64,000 bases of DNA from Promicromonospora sukumoe 327MFSha3.1 (GCF_000385135.1 NZ_ARQM01000010.1:1178001-1242000), one strand, 5' to 3'; positions 51,395 to 60,892 are shown, counted from the stretch's first letter. Numbers and translations: made by a program. The notes: generated by a model not told the origin, from the letters alone.

Positions 51395-52680
51395 TGAGGA
51401 TCCGTCACAGGTCGGCCGGCCGCAGCCGGGTCCTGGTCACCCTCGTCGTGGCCGTCGGGCTGGCGCTGCCCGCGGCAGCCGCCGGGACCGCGGCCGCCGC
51501 GCCCGGGCCGCGCGCCGCCGTCGGGCAGCAGTCGGTGACTGCGCCGGACGCCGTGCCGGACGCCGTCGCCGCCGACGTGCCGACGACGTTCACGCACCCC
51601 GGGGTGCACGTCAGCGCGCCGCAGCTCGACTTCATCCGGGGTCGCGTGCAGGCCGGCGCGCAGCCCTGGCGCAGCGCGTACGACTCGATGATGGGCAGCC
51701 GGTACGCGTCGCTGTCCTACACGCCGCACCCGCGGGCCGTGGTCGAGTGCGGGTCGTACTCCAACCCGAACTACGGGTGCACCGACGAGCGCGAGGACGC
51801 CATCGCGGCGTACACCCACGCCCTGGCCTGGTCGATCACCCGGGACACGCGGTACGCGAACAAGGCGATCTCGATCATGAACGCGTGGTCGCCGGTGATC
51901 CGGGACCACACCAACTCCAACGCCCCTCTGCAGACGGCCTGGGCCGGCTCGGTGTGGCCGCGCGCCGCGGAGATCATCCGGTACACGGGCGCGGGCTGGG
52001 CCGCGGCCGACGTCGACCGGTTCGAGACGATGCTGCGCAACGTGTACCTGCCCGAGGTGATCAACGGCTCCAACAGCAACGGCAACTGGGAGCTGTCGAT
52101 GATGGAGGCCGCCGTCGGCATCTCGATCTTCCTCGACGACCGCAACGCCTACGCCTCGGCCCGGCAGCGGTTCCTGGTGCGGGTGCCCGCGTTCATCTAC
52201 CTGACCTCCGACGGGTCGGTGCCGCGCACCGTGCCGGGCTCCGGCCGGGACACACCGGACCAGATCTTCTCGTACTGGCACAACCAGCGCACGCTGGTCA
52301 ACGGCCTGTCGCAGGAGACCTGCCGCGACTTCACGCACACCGGCTACGGCATCTCGGCGATCTCGCACGTGGCCGAGACCGCCGCGATCCAGGGTGACGA
52401 CCTGTACCCGCAGGTGGGGGAGCGGCTGCGGCACGCGCTCGGGTTCCACTCGACCTACCAGCGGGGCACCGCCGTGCCGTCCTGGCTCTGCGGCGGATCG
52501 GTCAACCTCGGCCTCGGCCCGGTGACCGAGGTCGGCTTCAACGCCCTGCACAACCGTCAGGGCCACGCCATGAGCAACACCCAGGCCCTGACGGAGTCCA
52601 GCCGTCCGGCGGGCACCAACAACCTGTTCGTGGCGTGGGAGACCCTGACCCACGCGGACAACCCGAACGTGCTGCCCTGA
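51394..52680 (+). CDS. secreted alginate-lyase-family protein
   Basis: 428 residues. A signal peptide (RVLVTLVVAVGLALPAAAAG) is followed by a helical barrel of the alginate lyase family: THPGVHVSAPQLDFIRGRVQ, AYTHALAWSITRDTRYANKA, NGNWELSMMEAAVGISIFLD and FSYWHNQRTLVNGLSQETCR. The His/Tyr/Arg-rich conserved segments suggest activity, but the polymer is unknown; the operon link to a chitinase suggests cell-wall or shell polysaccharide rather than alginate. A strong palindrome follows. Confidence 0.85.
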   Translation: MRIRHRSAGRSRVLVTLVVAVGLALPAAAAGTAAAAPGPRAAVGQQSVTAPDAVPDAVAADVPTTFTHPGVHVSAPQLDFIRGRVQAGAQPWRSAYDSMMGSRYASLSYTPHPRAVVECGSYSNPNYGCTDEREDAIAAYTHALAWSITRDTRYANKAISIMNAWSPVIRDHTNSNAPLQTAWAGSVWPRAAEIIRYTGAGWAAADVDRFETMLRNVYLPEVINGSNSNGNWELSMMEAAVGISIFLDDRNAYASARQRFLVRVPAFIYLTSDGSVPRTVPGSGRDTPDQIFSYWHNQRTLVNGLSQETCRDFTHTGYGISAISHVAETAAIQGDDLYPQVGERLRHALGFHSTYQRGTAVPSWLCGGSVNLGLGPVTEVGFNALHNRQGHAMSNTQALTESSRPAGTNNLFVAWETLTHADNPNVLP

Positions 52681-52710
52681 CGGGCTGATCCTCGGCAGTT
52701 TGCCCCGCGG

Positions 52711-52772
52711 ACTCGGCAGTTGGCATCGAGATCGGCTCAGGCCTGAGCCGATCTCGATGCCAACTGCCGAGT
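52711..52772. terminator. perfect 62-bp palindrome between convergent genes
   Basis: The 31-base arm 52711-52741 is followed without loop by its exact reverse complement 52742-52772. An extra partial copy of the arm (CTCGGCAGTT) occurs at 52691. It lies between the lyase-family gene (+) and the DUF6314 gene (-) and should terminate both. Confidence 0.9.
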
Positions 52773-52803
52773 GCTCTGCTGAGCGTCCTGCGGAGTGCCG
52801 AAC

Positions 52804-53226
52804 TCAGCGCTCCGTGTACCAGGTGTGCATCAGGTAGTCCTTCTCCGGGCCCGTCACGTGCCAGCGCAGCTCCCAGGACGACGTCGGCCGCGCCGGCACC
52901 TCGATGCCGCCCTGGTACAGGTCCCGGCCGCACAGGTGCTCGACGGCGCCGGCGGTCCAGGGGTGGAAGTCGCGGCCGTCCTCGAAGGTCACGCGCCACC
53001 GGGCCACGGCCCCGCCGTCGCGCCCCGCCTCCCGGACGACGAACAGTGTGCGCGTCACCGGCGTCGTCCCCGCGGCCCAGCGGAGCGTGCCGTGCTCCGC
53101 CCAGCGCACCCGGCCGTCGTCCTCCACCGAGAACCGGGCCTCGCCGTCGGCCGAGTACTCGGCGCCGTCGGCGTGCCGGATCTCCCGCCGGAAGTCCCAG
53201 GTGCCCACGAGCCGGAAAGGATCCAC
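52804..53226 (-). CDS. DUF6314 family protein
   Basis: 140 residues from GTG 53226 (GTG 53232 is also possible). A lipocalin/THAP4-like beta-barrel pattern: FRLVGTWDFRREIRHADGAE, VRWAEHGTLRW, FEDGRDFHPWTAGAVEHLCG, and ELRWHVTGPEKDYLMHTWYT at the end. Members have no known function; the FHPW and GPxKDY motifs are the family signature. It starts 79 bp from the divergent M3 peptidase gene. Confidence 0.85.
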   Translation of the reverse strand: MDPFRLVGTWDFRREIRHADGAEYSADGEARFSVEDDGRVRWAEHGTLRWAAGTTPVTRTLFVVREAGRDGGAVARWRVTFEDGRDFHPWTAGAVEHLCGRDLYQGGIEVPARPTSSWELRWHVTGPEKDYLMHTWYTER

Positions 53227-53305
53227 GCCCACGACCCTAGACCGCGCCCCCGACCCCACGGAAAGCGTGCGGTCCCGAGCGGGCCGATGGGCGAGGATGT
53301 TCCCC

Positions 53306-55408
53306 ATGACCTCGACCCATGAGACCACCACGCCCGCGGAGCTGGACCCGGCCAACCCCTTCGCCGCGCCGTCCGCCCTCCCGTACGGCCTGCCCGACTT
53401 CTCCGCGATCCGCGAGGAGCACTACGAGCCCGCGATCCTGGCCGGCATGGCGGCCCACCGGGCCGAGGTCGAGGCCATCGCCACCAACCCCGAGCCCGCC
53501 ACCGTCGAGAACACGTTGGAGGCGCTGGAGCGCTCCGGTCAGCTCCTGGGCCGCGCCGCCCGCGCGTACTTCAACCAGCTGCCCTCGGACTCCACCCCCG
53601 GCCTCGAGGACGTCCAGGAGCGGCTCGCGCCCCTGTTCGCCGCCCACCAGGACGCGATCAACATGGACGCGCGCCTCCACGAGCGCGCGAAGGCCCTGGC
53701 CGACGCCGCGGCGGCCGGCGACCTGGTGCTCGAGCCCGACACCGCCTACCTGCTCGAGAAGCAGATGACGCAGTTCAAGCGGTCCGGCATCGCGCTGTCC
53801 GCGGGGGACCAGGACACGCTGCGCGAGCTCAACGCGCGCATCACGACGCTGGAGGCGAGCTTCGGGCGCAAGCTGCTGGCCGGCGCCAACGAGGCGAGCG
53901 TGCTCGTGACCGACGAGGCCGAGCTCGCCGGGCTCTCCGCGGACGCCAAGGCCGGCGCCCGCGCCGCCGCCGAGGCGCGCGGCCAGGACGGCTGGCTCCT
54001 GGAGATGCAGCTCTTCACGCACCAGAACGTGCTCGCCTCGCTGGAGGACGCCGCCACCCGCGAGCGCGTGCAGAGCGCCTCGATGGCGCGCGGCGCCACC
54101 GGCGGCGAGAACGACACCCGCGAGGTGCTCCTGGAGCTCGCGCGCCTGCGGGCCCACCACGCGCGGCTGCTCGGCTACGAGCACCACGCCGCGTACATCG
54201 CCGCCGACGCGACCGCCGGCACCACCGCCGCCGTCAACGAGATGCTCGGGCGCCTCGCGCCCGCCGCCGTAGCCAACGCGCGGCGCGAGGCGGCCGAGCT
54301 CGCCAAGGTGAGCGCCGCCCCGGAACGGGACGGCGTGGCCGCCGCCGACTGGTCCTACCTCAACGAGGCCGTGCGCAAGGAGCGCTTCGACCTGGACGAC
54401 GCCGCCCTGCGCCCCTACCTGGAGCTCGAGCGCGTGCTGCGCGACGGCGTCTTCCAGGCCGCCGGCCTGCTGTTCGGCCTCTCCTTCGTCGAGCGCCCCG
54501 ACCTGCCGGGCTACCACCCGGACGTGCGCGTCTTCGAGGTGTTCGACAGCGTCGAGCCGGGGGAGCCGGACACCGGCCTCGGCCTGTTCCTCGGCGACTT
54601 CTACACCCGCGAGTCCAAGCGCGGCGGCGCCTGGATGGACAGCCTCGTCGTCCAGAGCCACCTGCTGGGCGAGAAGCCCGTCGTGGTCAACAACCTCAAC
54701 ATCGTCAAGCCGCCGGCCGGCGAGCCCACGCTGCTCGTGTGGGACGAGGTCACCACCCTGTTCCACGAGTTCGGGCACGCCCTGCACGGTCTGCTCAGCG
54801 ACGTGCGCTACCCGTCGCAGTCCGGCACCTCCGTGCCACGCGACTTCGTCGAGTACCCCTCCCAGGTCAACGAGATGTGGTCCTGGGACCCGGCGATCCT
54901 GAGGTCCTTCGCGGTGCACCACGCCACCGGCGAGCCCATGCCCGCCCAGTGGGTCGACACCATGCTGGCCTCCCGCGTCTGGGGCGAGGGCTTCTCGACC
55001 ACCGAGTACCTCGCCGCCGCGCTGCTCGACCAGGCCTGGCACCAGCTCACGCCCGACCAGGTGCCGACCTCCGTCGACGACGTGCTGCCCTTCGAGGCGG
55101 CGGCGCTCGCGGCCGCGGGGGTGGACTTCGCCTCCGTGCCGCCCCGGTACCGCAGCACGTACTTCAACCACATCTTCGGCGGCGGCTACTCGGCCGGGTA
55201 CTACTCGTACATCTGGTCCGAGGTGCTCGACGCCGACACCGTGCAGTGGTACGCCGAGAACGGCGGGCTGACCCGGGAGAACGGCGAGGCGTTCCGGCGC
55301 AAGCTGCTCGCCCGCGGCGGGTCGCAGGACCCGCTGGCCTCGTTCGCGGACCTGCGGGGCCGGGCGGCCGAGATCACGCCGCTGCTGGAGCGCCGCGGCC
55401 TCGTCTGA
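53306..55408 (+). CDS. M3-family oligopeptidase (peptidyl-dipeptidase Dcp type)
   Basis: 700 residues from ATG 53306 (GCGAGGA upstream; ATG 53297 would add three residues). The zinc motif HEFGH (His487-His491) is within TLFHEFGHALHGLLSDVRYP, and the third ligand is in FVEYPSQVNEMWSWDP. The long N-terminal helical domain and the C-terminal IFGGGYSAGYYSYIWSEV are typical. No signal peptide, so it degrades peptides in the cytoplasm. Confidence 0.95.
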   Translation: MTSTHETTTPAELDPANPFAAPSALPYGLPDFSAIREEHYEPAILAGMAAHRAEVEAIATNPEPATVENTLEALERSGQLLGRAARAYFNQLPSDSTPGLEDVQERLAPLFAAHQDAINMDARLHERAKALADAAAAGDLVLEPDTAYLLEKQMTQFKRSGIALSAGDQDTLRELNARITTLEASFGRKLLAGANEASVLVTDEAELAGLSADAKAGARAAAEARGQDGWLLEMQLFTHQNVLASLEDAATRERVQSASMARGATGGENDTREVLLELARLRAHHARLLGYEHHAAYIAADATAGTTAAVNEMLGRLAPAAVANARREAAELAKVSAAPERDGVAAADWSYLNEAVRKERFDLDDAALRPYLELERVLRDGVFQAAGLLFGLSFVERPDLPGYHPDVRVFEVFDSVEPGEPDTGLGLFLGDFYTRESKRGGAWMDSLVVQSHLLGEKPVVVNNLNIVKPPAGEPTLLVWDEVTTLFHEFGHALHGLLSDVRYPSQSGTSVPRDFVEYPSQVNEMWSWDPAILRSFAVHHATGEPMPAQWVDTMLASRVWGEGFSTTEYLAAALLDQAWHQLTPDQVPTSVDDVLPFEAAALAAAGVDFASVPPRYRSTYFNHIFGGGYSAGYYSYIWSEVLDADTVQWYAENGGLTRENGEAFRRKLLARGGSQDPLASFADLRGRAAEITPLLERRGLV

Positions 55409-55469
55409 GTCGTGAGACGCGGGGTCACGGTTGACCGGCCGGGTCGTCCGGCCGGTTACCGTGGCCCCT

Positions 55470-56807
55470 GTGACTGAGACTGTTCCGACTTCCGCGCCCG
55501 TGCCCACCGCCGCCGACGAGGTCATCCGGATCTGCCAGGAGCTGATCCGGATCGACACGTCGAACTACGGCGACAACGAGGGCCCGGGGGAGCGCGCCGC
55601 GGCCGAGTACGTCATGGAGCTGCTGCACGAGGTCGGCCTGGAGCCCGAGCTGTTCGAGTCCAGCCCGGGGCGCGCCTCCGTCGTCGTCCGGCTGGAGGGG
55701 CAGGACCGGACCCGGCCCGCGCTGGTGCTGCACGGGCACCTCGACGTGGTGCCCGCCGCGAAGGACGACTGGACCGTCGACCCGTTCGGCGCCGAGCTCA
55801 CCGACGGTCTCCTGTGGGGCCGCGGCGCCGTCGACATGAAGGACATGGACGCCATGATCCTGGCCGTCGTGCGGCAGATGGTGCGCGAGGGCCGCAAGCC
55901 CGCGCGCGACGTCGTGGTCGCGTTCTTCGCCGACGAGGAGGCCGGCGGCGTCTACGGCGCCCGCTGGGCCGTGGACAACAGGCCCGAGCTGTTCGAGGGC
56001 GCCACCGAGGCGATCTCCGAGGTGGGCGGCTACTCGGTCGAGGTGGACGGCAAGCGCGCCTACCTGCTGCAGACGGCGGAGAAGGGCATCGCCTGGCTGC
56101 GCCTGATCGCCGACGGCCGCGCCGGGCACGGCTCGCAGGTCAACCACGAGAACGCGGTCACGGAGCTCGCCGCCGCCGTCGCGCGGATCGGGCAGCACGC
56201 CTGGCCGTACACGGTCACGCCCACGGTCGACGCCCTGCTGCGCGGCGTCAGCGACCTGACCGGCCTGCCCGTCGACTACGAGGACCCGAGGACGATCGAC
56301 GCGCTGGTCGACGCGCTCGGCCCCGTCGCGAAGTTCGTCGGCGCCACCGTGCGCAACACCTCCAACCCGACCCAGCTGGAGTCCGGCTACAAGGCCAACG
56401 TGATCCCCGGCCGGGCGGAGGCGACCGTGGACGTGCGCCTCCTGCCGGGCCACGAGGAGGCCGGGATGGCCACGCTGCGCGAGCTCGCCGGGCCGAACGT
56501 CCGGATCGAGCCGATCCACCTGGACACCGCCCTGGAGGTGCCGTTCAGCGGGTCGCTGGTCGACGCGATGGTCGCCGCGATCGACGCCGAGGACCCGGGC
56601 GCCAAGGTGCTGCCCTACACGCTGTCGGGCGGCACGGACAACAAGTCGCTGCACCGCCTCGGCATCACGGGGTACGGCTTCGCGCCGCTGCAGCTGACGA
56701 ACGACCTCGACTTCGCCGGCATGTTCCACGGCGTCGACGAGCGGGTGCCGACCGAGGCCCTCAAGTTCGGCACGCGCGTGCTGGACCGCCTGCTCGGCAC
56801 CTGCTGA
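55470..56807 (+). CDS. M20/M28-type metallopeptidase (dipeptidase)
   Basis: 445 residues from GTG 55470 (MTETVPTSAPVPTAADEVIR). The co-catalytic zinc site is complete: HGHLDV at 88-93, GRGAVDMKDMDA, FFADEEAGG, and the distal His in LSGGTDNKSLHRLG. The lid domain includes AGHGSQVNHENAVTELAAAV. It should hydrolyse peptides or acyl-amino acids. It ends just before the 48-bp palindrome. Confidence 0.93.
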   Translation: MTETVPTSAPVPTAADEVIRICQELIRIDTSNYGDNEGPGERAAAEYVMELLHEVGLEPELFESSPGRASVVVRLEGQDRTRPALVLHGHLDVVPAAKDDWTVDPFGAELTDGLLWGRGAVDMKDMDAMILAVVRQMVREGRKPARDVVVAFFADEEAGGVYGARWAVDNRPELFEGATEAISEVGGYSVEVDGKRAYLLQTAEKGIAWLRLIADGRAGHGSQVNHENAVTELAAAVARIGQHAWPYTVTPTVDALLRGVSDLTGLPVDYEDPRTIDALVDALGPVAKFVGATVRNTSNPTQLESGYKANVIPGRAEATVDVRLLPGHEEAGMATLRELAGPNVRIEPIHLDTALEVPFSGSLVDAMVAAIDAEDPGAKVLPYTLSGGTDNKSLHRLGITGYGFAPLQLTNDLDFAGMFHGVDERVPTEALKFGTRVLDRLLGTC

Positions 56808-56811
56808 GCGG

Positions 56812-56859
56812 CCGCTGGTCGAGCTTGTCGAGACCGGTCTCGACAAGCTCGACCAGCGG
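56812..56859. repeat. perfect 48-bp palindrome between convergent genes (dispersed repeat copy)
   Basis: The 24-base arm 56812-56835, containing TGGTCGAGCTTGTCGAGACC, is followed directly by its exact reverse complement 56836-56859. It lies between the M20 peptidase (+) and DUF5703 (-) genes and shares its core with the palindrome at 14235. Confidence 0.9.
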
Positions 56860-56873
56860 GGACAGCGTCGAGG

Positions 56874-57089
56874 TCAGAGGGTCGAGGAGACCTTGATGAT
56901 CTTGCGGCGGAGCCAGACCTTGCGTCTGCCGCCGATGTAGAGAAGGGTCCGTGCCAGTTCCCAACGGCCGTACTCGGCTTCGTCGGTGAGCGCCTTGCGG
57001 GCGTCCGGCACGGTGGTGTCCGGCTCGAAGGTCACGACGCGGTACTCGTACTGACTGTTCTTGCGGAACACGGAGCCGTCTCTCGCCAT
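56874..57089 (-). CDS. DUF5703 family protein
   Basis: 71 residues from ATG 57089 (GAGGACGG eight bases upstream; a GTG at 57098 is too close to that site). The sequence YEYRVVTFEPDTTVPDARKA, then EYGRWELARTLLYIGGRRKV and WLRRKIIKV, is characteristic of this small actinobacterial family of unknown function. Confidence 0.88.
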   Translation of the reverse strand: MARDGSVFRKNSQYEYRVVTFEPDTTVPDARKALTDEAEYGRWELARTLLYIGGRRKVWLRRKIIKVSSTL

Positions 57090-57206
57090 CTGATGCACCG
57101 TCCTCGGGTCGTGGGTGAGGTCAGTTTATGCCGGTTTGGTTGCAGACCGGTGACAGCAACAATTTTCGTCTGCCCATTGTGGCCCATGGGGCGCTACCTT
57201 CAAGGC

Positions 57207-57515
57207 ATGACCGTTGAACCGCGTGCCGCGCTCGACCGCCTCGTAGCCGCACTCGAGGCCCACCATCACGCGGTCGCCACTCGCCGGAGTGACGACGACC
57301 CCGCAGTCGACGACGCCTACGACGTGCTCGCCGACGCCTACGAGGTGTACGAGGACTCCCTGGCGACAGTGTTCGGCGAGGTGACTCCCTTCTACCTGGC
57401 CGACGAGGTGGACGAGGACGAGGACGACGAGTCGGACGAGGACCTCGACGACATCGACTTCGACGACGACCTGGACGAGGCCGAGGAGGAGCCGCAGCCC
57501 GCGCAGCAGCGCTGA
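57207..57515 (+). CDS. small acidic hypothetical protein
   Basis: 102 residues from ATG 57207. The N-terminal part (AALDRLVAALEAHHHAVATR; DDAYDVLADAYEVYEDSLA) is helical; the last 45 residues are almost entirely Asp/Glu (EDEDDESDEDLDDIDFDDDL). It resembles small actinobacterial proteins loosely annotated as primosomal, for which I see no motif support. It is divergent from DUF5703 and convergent with the aldo/keto reductase. Confidence 0.72.
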   Translation: MTVEPRAALDRLVAALEAHHHAVATRRSDDDPAVDDAYDVLADAYEVYEDSLATVFGEVTPFYLADEVDEDEDDESDEDLDDIDFDDDLDEAEEEPQPAQQR

Positions 57516-57552
57516 CCGGGCAGGGGCCAGAACACCACCGGCGGGCGGGCGG

Positions 57553-58527
57553 TCACCAGCGCTCCGGGTAACCGATGTCGGGGGCGGAGACGTCGTCGAG
57601 CGCGGCGTGCACCTCGTACGGCAGCTCGAGGGTCGCCGCCGTGAGCGAGGAGCGAAGCTGGGTGGGCGTCCGCGCGCCCACGATCGCCGACGCGATGCCC
57701 TCGCGCTCCAGGAGCCAGGCCAGCGCCACCTCGCCGGCGGCGCGGCCCAGCCCCTCGGCGGCGGTCGCCACGGCCTCGACGACGGCGGTCGCCGGCCCCT
57801 CCAGGTACGGCTGCACGAAGCCGGCCAGCGAGCCGGCGGCCCGGGAGTCGCCGGGGATGGCGCGCCGGTACTTGCCGGTGAGCACCCCGCGCCCGAGCGG
57901 GGACCAGGCGAGCAGCCCGGCCCCGAGGGCGTCGGTGGCGGGGATGACGTCGCGCTCCACGCCGCGCTGCAGCAGCGAGTACTCGAGCTCGACGGCGGCC
58001 AGGCCGACGTCGGGCTCCAGCAGCGTGGCCACGCGCGCCGTCGCCCAGCCGGGGTGGTTGCTCAGCCCCACGTACCGGGCGCGGCCGCTGGTCACGGCGA
58101 TCCGCAGCGCGTTGCAGGTCTCCTCCAGCGACGTGTTGGGGTCGGGGCAGGCCACGAGGAACAGGTCCACGTGGTCCGTGCTCATGCGCACCAGCGACTC
58201 GTCCAGGCTGTCCAGCAGCGCGCCGCGGGAGGCGTCCACGACGCGGCCGGGGCCGCCGTCGGGCCGCGACTCGGCGCGGATGCCGGCCTTGGTGGCGAGC
58301 ACCAGCTCGCTGCGCGCCACCTTGCCGCCGAGCAGCGTGCCGATGACGCGCTCCGAGTCGCCGTCGGCATAGCTGGCCGCGGTGTCGACGAGGGTGCCGC
58401 CGGCGTCGAGGAAGTCCCGTACCTGCTCGGCCGCGTCGATCTCGTCGGTGTCGCGGCCCCATGTCATGGTGCCGAGCCCGAGCTCCGAGACCCGCAGGCC
58501 CGATCTGCCCACCCGGCGTCGTTCCAT
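57553..58527 (-). CDS. aldo/keto reductase
   Basis: 324 residues. The TIM-barrel AKR signatures are present: RRVGRSGLRVSELGLGTMTW, the catalytic Asp/Tyr in LVDTAASYADG, Lys in LVLATKAGIRAES, and His in STDHVDLFLVACPDP, and the NADPH site PTQLRSSLTA near the end. The ATG at 58527 is the family-typical start. Substrate unknown. Divergent from uppP. Confidence 0.92.
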   Translation of the reverse strand: MERRRVGRSGLRVSELGLGTMTWGRDTDEIDAAEQVRDFLDAGGTLVDTAASYADGDSERVIGTLLGGKVARSELVLATKAGIRAESRPDGGPGRVVDASRGALLDSLDESLVRMSTDHVDLFLVACPDPNTSLEETCNALRIAVTSGRARYVGLSNHPGWATARVATLLEPDVGLAAVELEYSLLQRGVERDVIPATDALGAGLLAWSPLGRGVLTGKYRRAIPGDSRAAGSLAGFVQPYLEGPATAVVEAVATAAEGLGRAAGEVALAWLLEREGIASAIVGARTPTQLRSSLTAATLELPYEVHAALDDVSAPDIGYPERW

Positions 58528-58596
58528 GTGCGGCAGGCTACCCGCGGCTGGAGCGGGTGCGTCAGGAGGCGCGCCGTTGGGGTAGTGTCACGGCCC

Positions 58597-59517
58597 GTGA
58601 CTGCGTGGGAAGCCATCCTTCTGGGCCTGGTCCAGGGCCTGACCGAGTTCCTCCCGATCTCCTCGTCGGCGCACCTGCGGATCGTCGGTGAGCTGATCGG
58701 GTCGAGCGACCCTGGCGCGGCCTTCACGGCCATCACGCAGATCGGCACCGAGGCCGCGGTGATCATCTACTACCGCAAGAAGATCGGCGTCATCCTCGTC
58801 GCCTGGTTCAAGGCCCTGGCGGGCGCCAACGGCAAGGGCTGGCGCGCCCGCGCCGGCCTGGGCCCGCGCCCCGGCTCCGTCGACGTGCGGCATGGCCGCC
58901 CCGGCGTGATCGCCAACCCGGACGCCGCGATGGGCTGGTACATCATCTTCGGCTCGGTGCCGATCGTGGTGCTGGGCCTGCTGTTCCAGGACTACATCGA
59001 GACCACCCTGCGCAACCTGTGGATCACGGTGTTCACCCTCGCGTTCTTCGCGATCCTGCTGCTCATCGCGGACATCTACGGCCGCCGGGAGCGCGAGCTG
59101 ACGACGCTGACCGGCCGCAGCGCCATCGGCTTCGGCTTCGCCCAGGCCCTCGCGCTGGTGCCCGGCGTGTCCCGCTCCGGCGGCACCATCACCGCCGGCC
59201 TGGCCATGGGCTTCACGCGCAAGGCCGCCGCGGACTACTCGTTCCTGCTGGCCATCCCGGCCGTGCTGGGCTCGGGCTTCTACCAGCTCGTCAAGACCCT
59301 CGGGGAGCCGCTGCCCGCCGGTTCGCCCGGCTGGGGCGCCATCCTGCTGGCGACGGTCGTCGCGTTCGGCGTGGGCTACGCGGTGATCATCGGGTTCCTG
59401 AAGATCATCGGCAACTACTCGTACAAGCCGTTCGTGTACTACCGGCTCGTGCTCGCGGGCGTGGTCGTGTACCTGCTCATGTCGGGCACGATCGACGCGA
59501 CCGGCGGCGTCGCGTAG
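58597..59517 (+). CDS. uppP: undecaprenyl-diphosphate phosphatase
   Basis: 306 residues from GTG 58597. It recycles undecaprenyl pyrophosphate for cell-wall synthesis. Motifs: GLVQGLTEFLPISSSAHLRI with the catalytic E/S/H region, and ALVPGVSRSGGTITAGLAMG with the catalytic Arg. Seven to eight membrane helices. The order uppP-mshC-PAC2 is common in actinobacteria. Confidence 0.95.
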   Translation: MTAWEAILLGLVQGLTEFLPISSSAHLRIVGELIGSSDPGAAFTAITQIGTEAAVIIYYRKKIGVILVAWFKALAGANGKGWRARAGLGPRPGSVDVRHGRPGVIANPDAAMGWYIIFGSVPIVVLGLLFQDYIETTLRNLWITVFTLAFFAILLLIADIYGRRERELTTLTGRSAIGFGFAQALALVPGVSRSGGTITAGLAMGFTRKAAADYSFLLAIPAVLGSGFYQLVKTLGEPLPAGSPGWGAILLATVVAFGVGYAVIIGFLKIIGNYSYKPFVYYRLVLAGVVVYLLMSGTIDATGGVA

Positions 59518-59581
59518 AACACACCGTCCGGCGCCCTGACATGGTCAGGGAGTGTCACAGGCGGCGGTTATCGTTGGTCGC

Positions 59582-60892
59582 GTGCACGCCTGGCCCACAC
59601 CCCAAGTCCCGCAGCTCCCCGCCCCTGAGGCCGTCGCCCCGGTGCGGGTCCACGACTCGTCGACGGGCGAGCTCGTGGAGGCGGCGCCGGGTCCCCGGGC
59701 GCGGCTGTACGCGTGTGGCATCACGCCGTACGACGCCACCCACATCGGGCACGCCAACACCTACGTGACGTTCGACCTGCTGGTGCGCGCGTGGCTCGAC
59801 GCCGGCAAGGACGTCACCTACGCCTCGAACGTGACCGACGTCGACGACCCGCTGCTGGAGCGCGCCGAGCAGACGGGCATGGACTGGCGCGAGCTCGCCG
59901 CCTCCCAGATCGCCCTGTTCCGAGAGGACATGACGGCGCTGGGCGTGGTCCCGCCCGCCACCTGGACGGGCGCCGTCGAGTCGGCCCCCGACGTCGCGCG
60001 CGCCGTGGCCGCCATGCTGGAGTCGGGCGCGGCCTACCGCGTGTCGCTGGAGCCGGGCGCCGGCGGGTCGACGCCGGAGCTGGGCGACGTCTACGCCGAC
60101 CTCACCGCAGACCCGCGCTTCGGCGCCGTCGCGCACCTCGACCGGGCCGCGGCCCTGGCCACGTTCGCCGAGCGCGGCGGCGACCCGGACCGCGAGGGCA
60201 AGAAGGACCCGCTGGACCCGCTGCTGTGGCGGCGCGAGCGCCCGGGCGAGCCGGCGTGGGACGGCGGCCCCCTCGGGTCCGGCCGGCCGGGCTGGCACAT
60301 CGAGTGCGCCGTGATCGCGCGCGACGGGCTCGGCCTGGCCGACGGCGAGCGGTTCGACGTGCAGGGCGGCGGGTCGGACCTGCTGTTCCCGCACCACGAG
60401 ATGTCGACGTCGCACCTGCGCGTGCTGTGCCCGGCGGACGAGGGCGGCGAGGAGGCCGGCGCCCGCACGCACGTGCACGCCGGCCTGGTGGCGTACCAGG
60501 GCGAGAAGATGAGCAAGTCGCTCGGCAACCTCGTGCTCGTCTCCCGACTGCGCGACGACGGCCACGACCCGATGGCGATCCGTCTGGCCCTGCTGGCGCA
60601 CCACTACCGCACCGAGTGGGAGTGGGACGAGACGTCGCTGCCGGCGGGCGAGGCGCGGCTCGTGCGGTGGCGCGACGCGGTCTCGGGCAACGGTGGTCCG
60701 GCGGCCACGGAGACCCTCGCGGCGGTCCGCGCGGCCCTGGCCGACGACCTCGACGCGCCGGCCGCGCTGGCCGCCGTCGACGCGTGGGCTGAGCGTTCCC
60801 TGGACCCGACCCGGGACACCACGGCCGACGAGGAGGGCGCCCCCGGCATCATCGCCCGGACGGTGAATGCCCTGCTCGGAGTGCGTTTGTGA
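59582..60892 (+). CDS. mshC: mycothiol synthesis cysteine ligase MshC
   Basis: 436 residues from GTG 59582, giving the family-like MHAWPTPQVPQLPAPEAVAP; GTG 59552 would add ten unconserved residues. It joins cysteine to glucosaminyl-inositol using ATP. A CysRS-like catalytic core carries THIGHAN within ITPYDATHIGHANTYVTFD, the zinc-site Cys in YACGITPYD and HIECAVIA, and EKMSKSLGNLV. It lacks the CysRS anticodon domain. Its presence marks a mycothiol-producing actinobacterium. Confidence 0.95.
   Translation: MHAWPTPQVPQLPAPEAVAPVRVHDSSTGELVEAAPGPRARLYACGITPYDATHIGHANTYVTFDLLVRAWLDAGKDVTYASNVTDVDDPLLERAEQTGMDWRELAASQIALFREDMTALGVVPPATWTGAVESAPDVARAVAAMLESGAAYRVSLEPGAGGSTPELGDVYADLTADPRFGAVAHLDRAAALATFAERGGDPDREGKKDPLDPLLWRRERPGEPAWDGGPLGSGRPGWHIECAVIARDGLGLADGERFDVQGGGSDLLFPHHEMSTSHLRVLCPADEGGEEAGARTHVHAGLVAYQGEKMSKSLGNLVLVSRLRDDGHDPMAIRLALLAHHYRTEWEWDETSLPAGEARLVRWRDAVSGNGGPAATETLAAVRAALADDLDAPAALAAVDAWAERSLDPTRDTTADEEGAPGIIARTVNALLGVRL

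Noticed and set aside
53237-55558. Long minus-strand open frame opposite the M3 peptidase
   Set aside because: Shadow of the real M3 gene; composition dominated by Gly/Val/Leu/Glu with no motifs.
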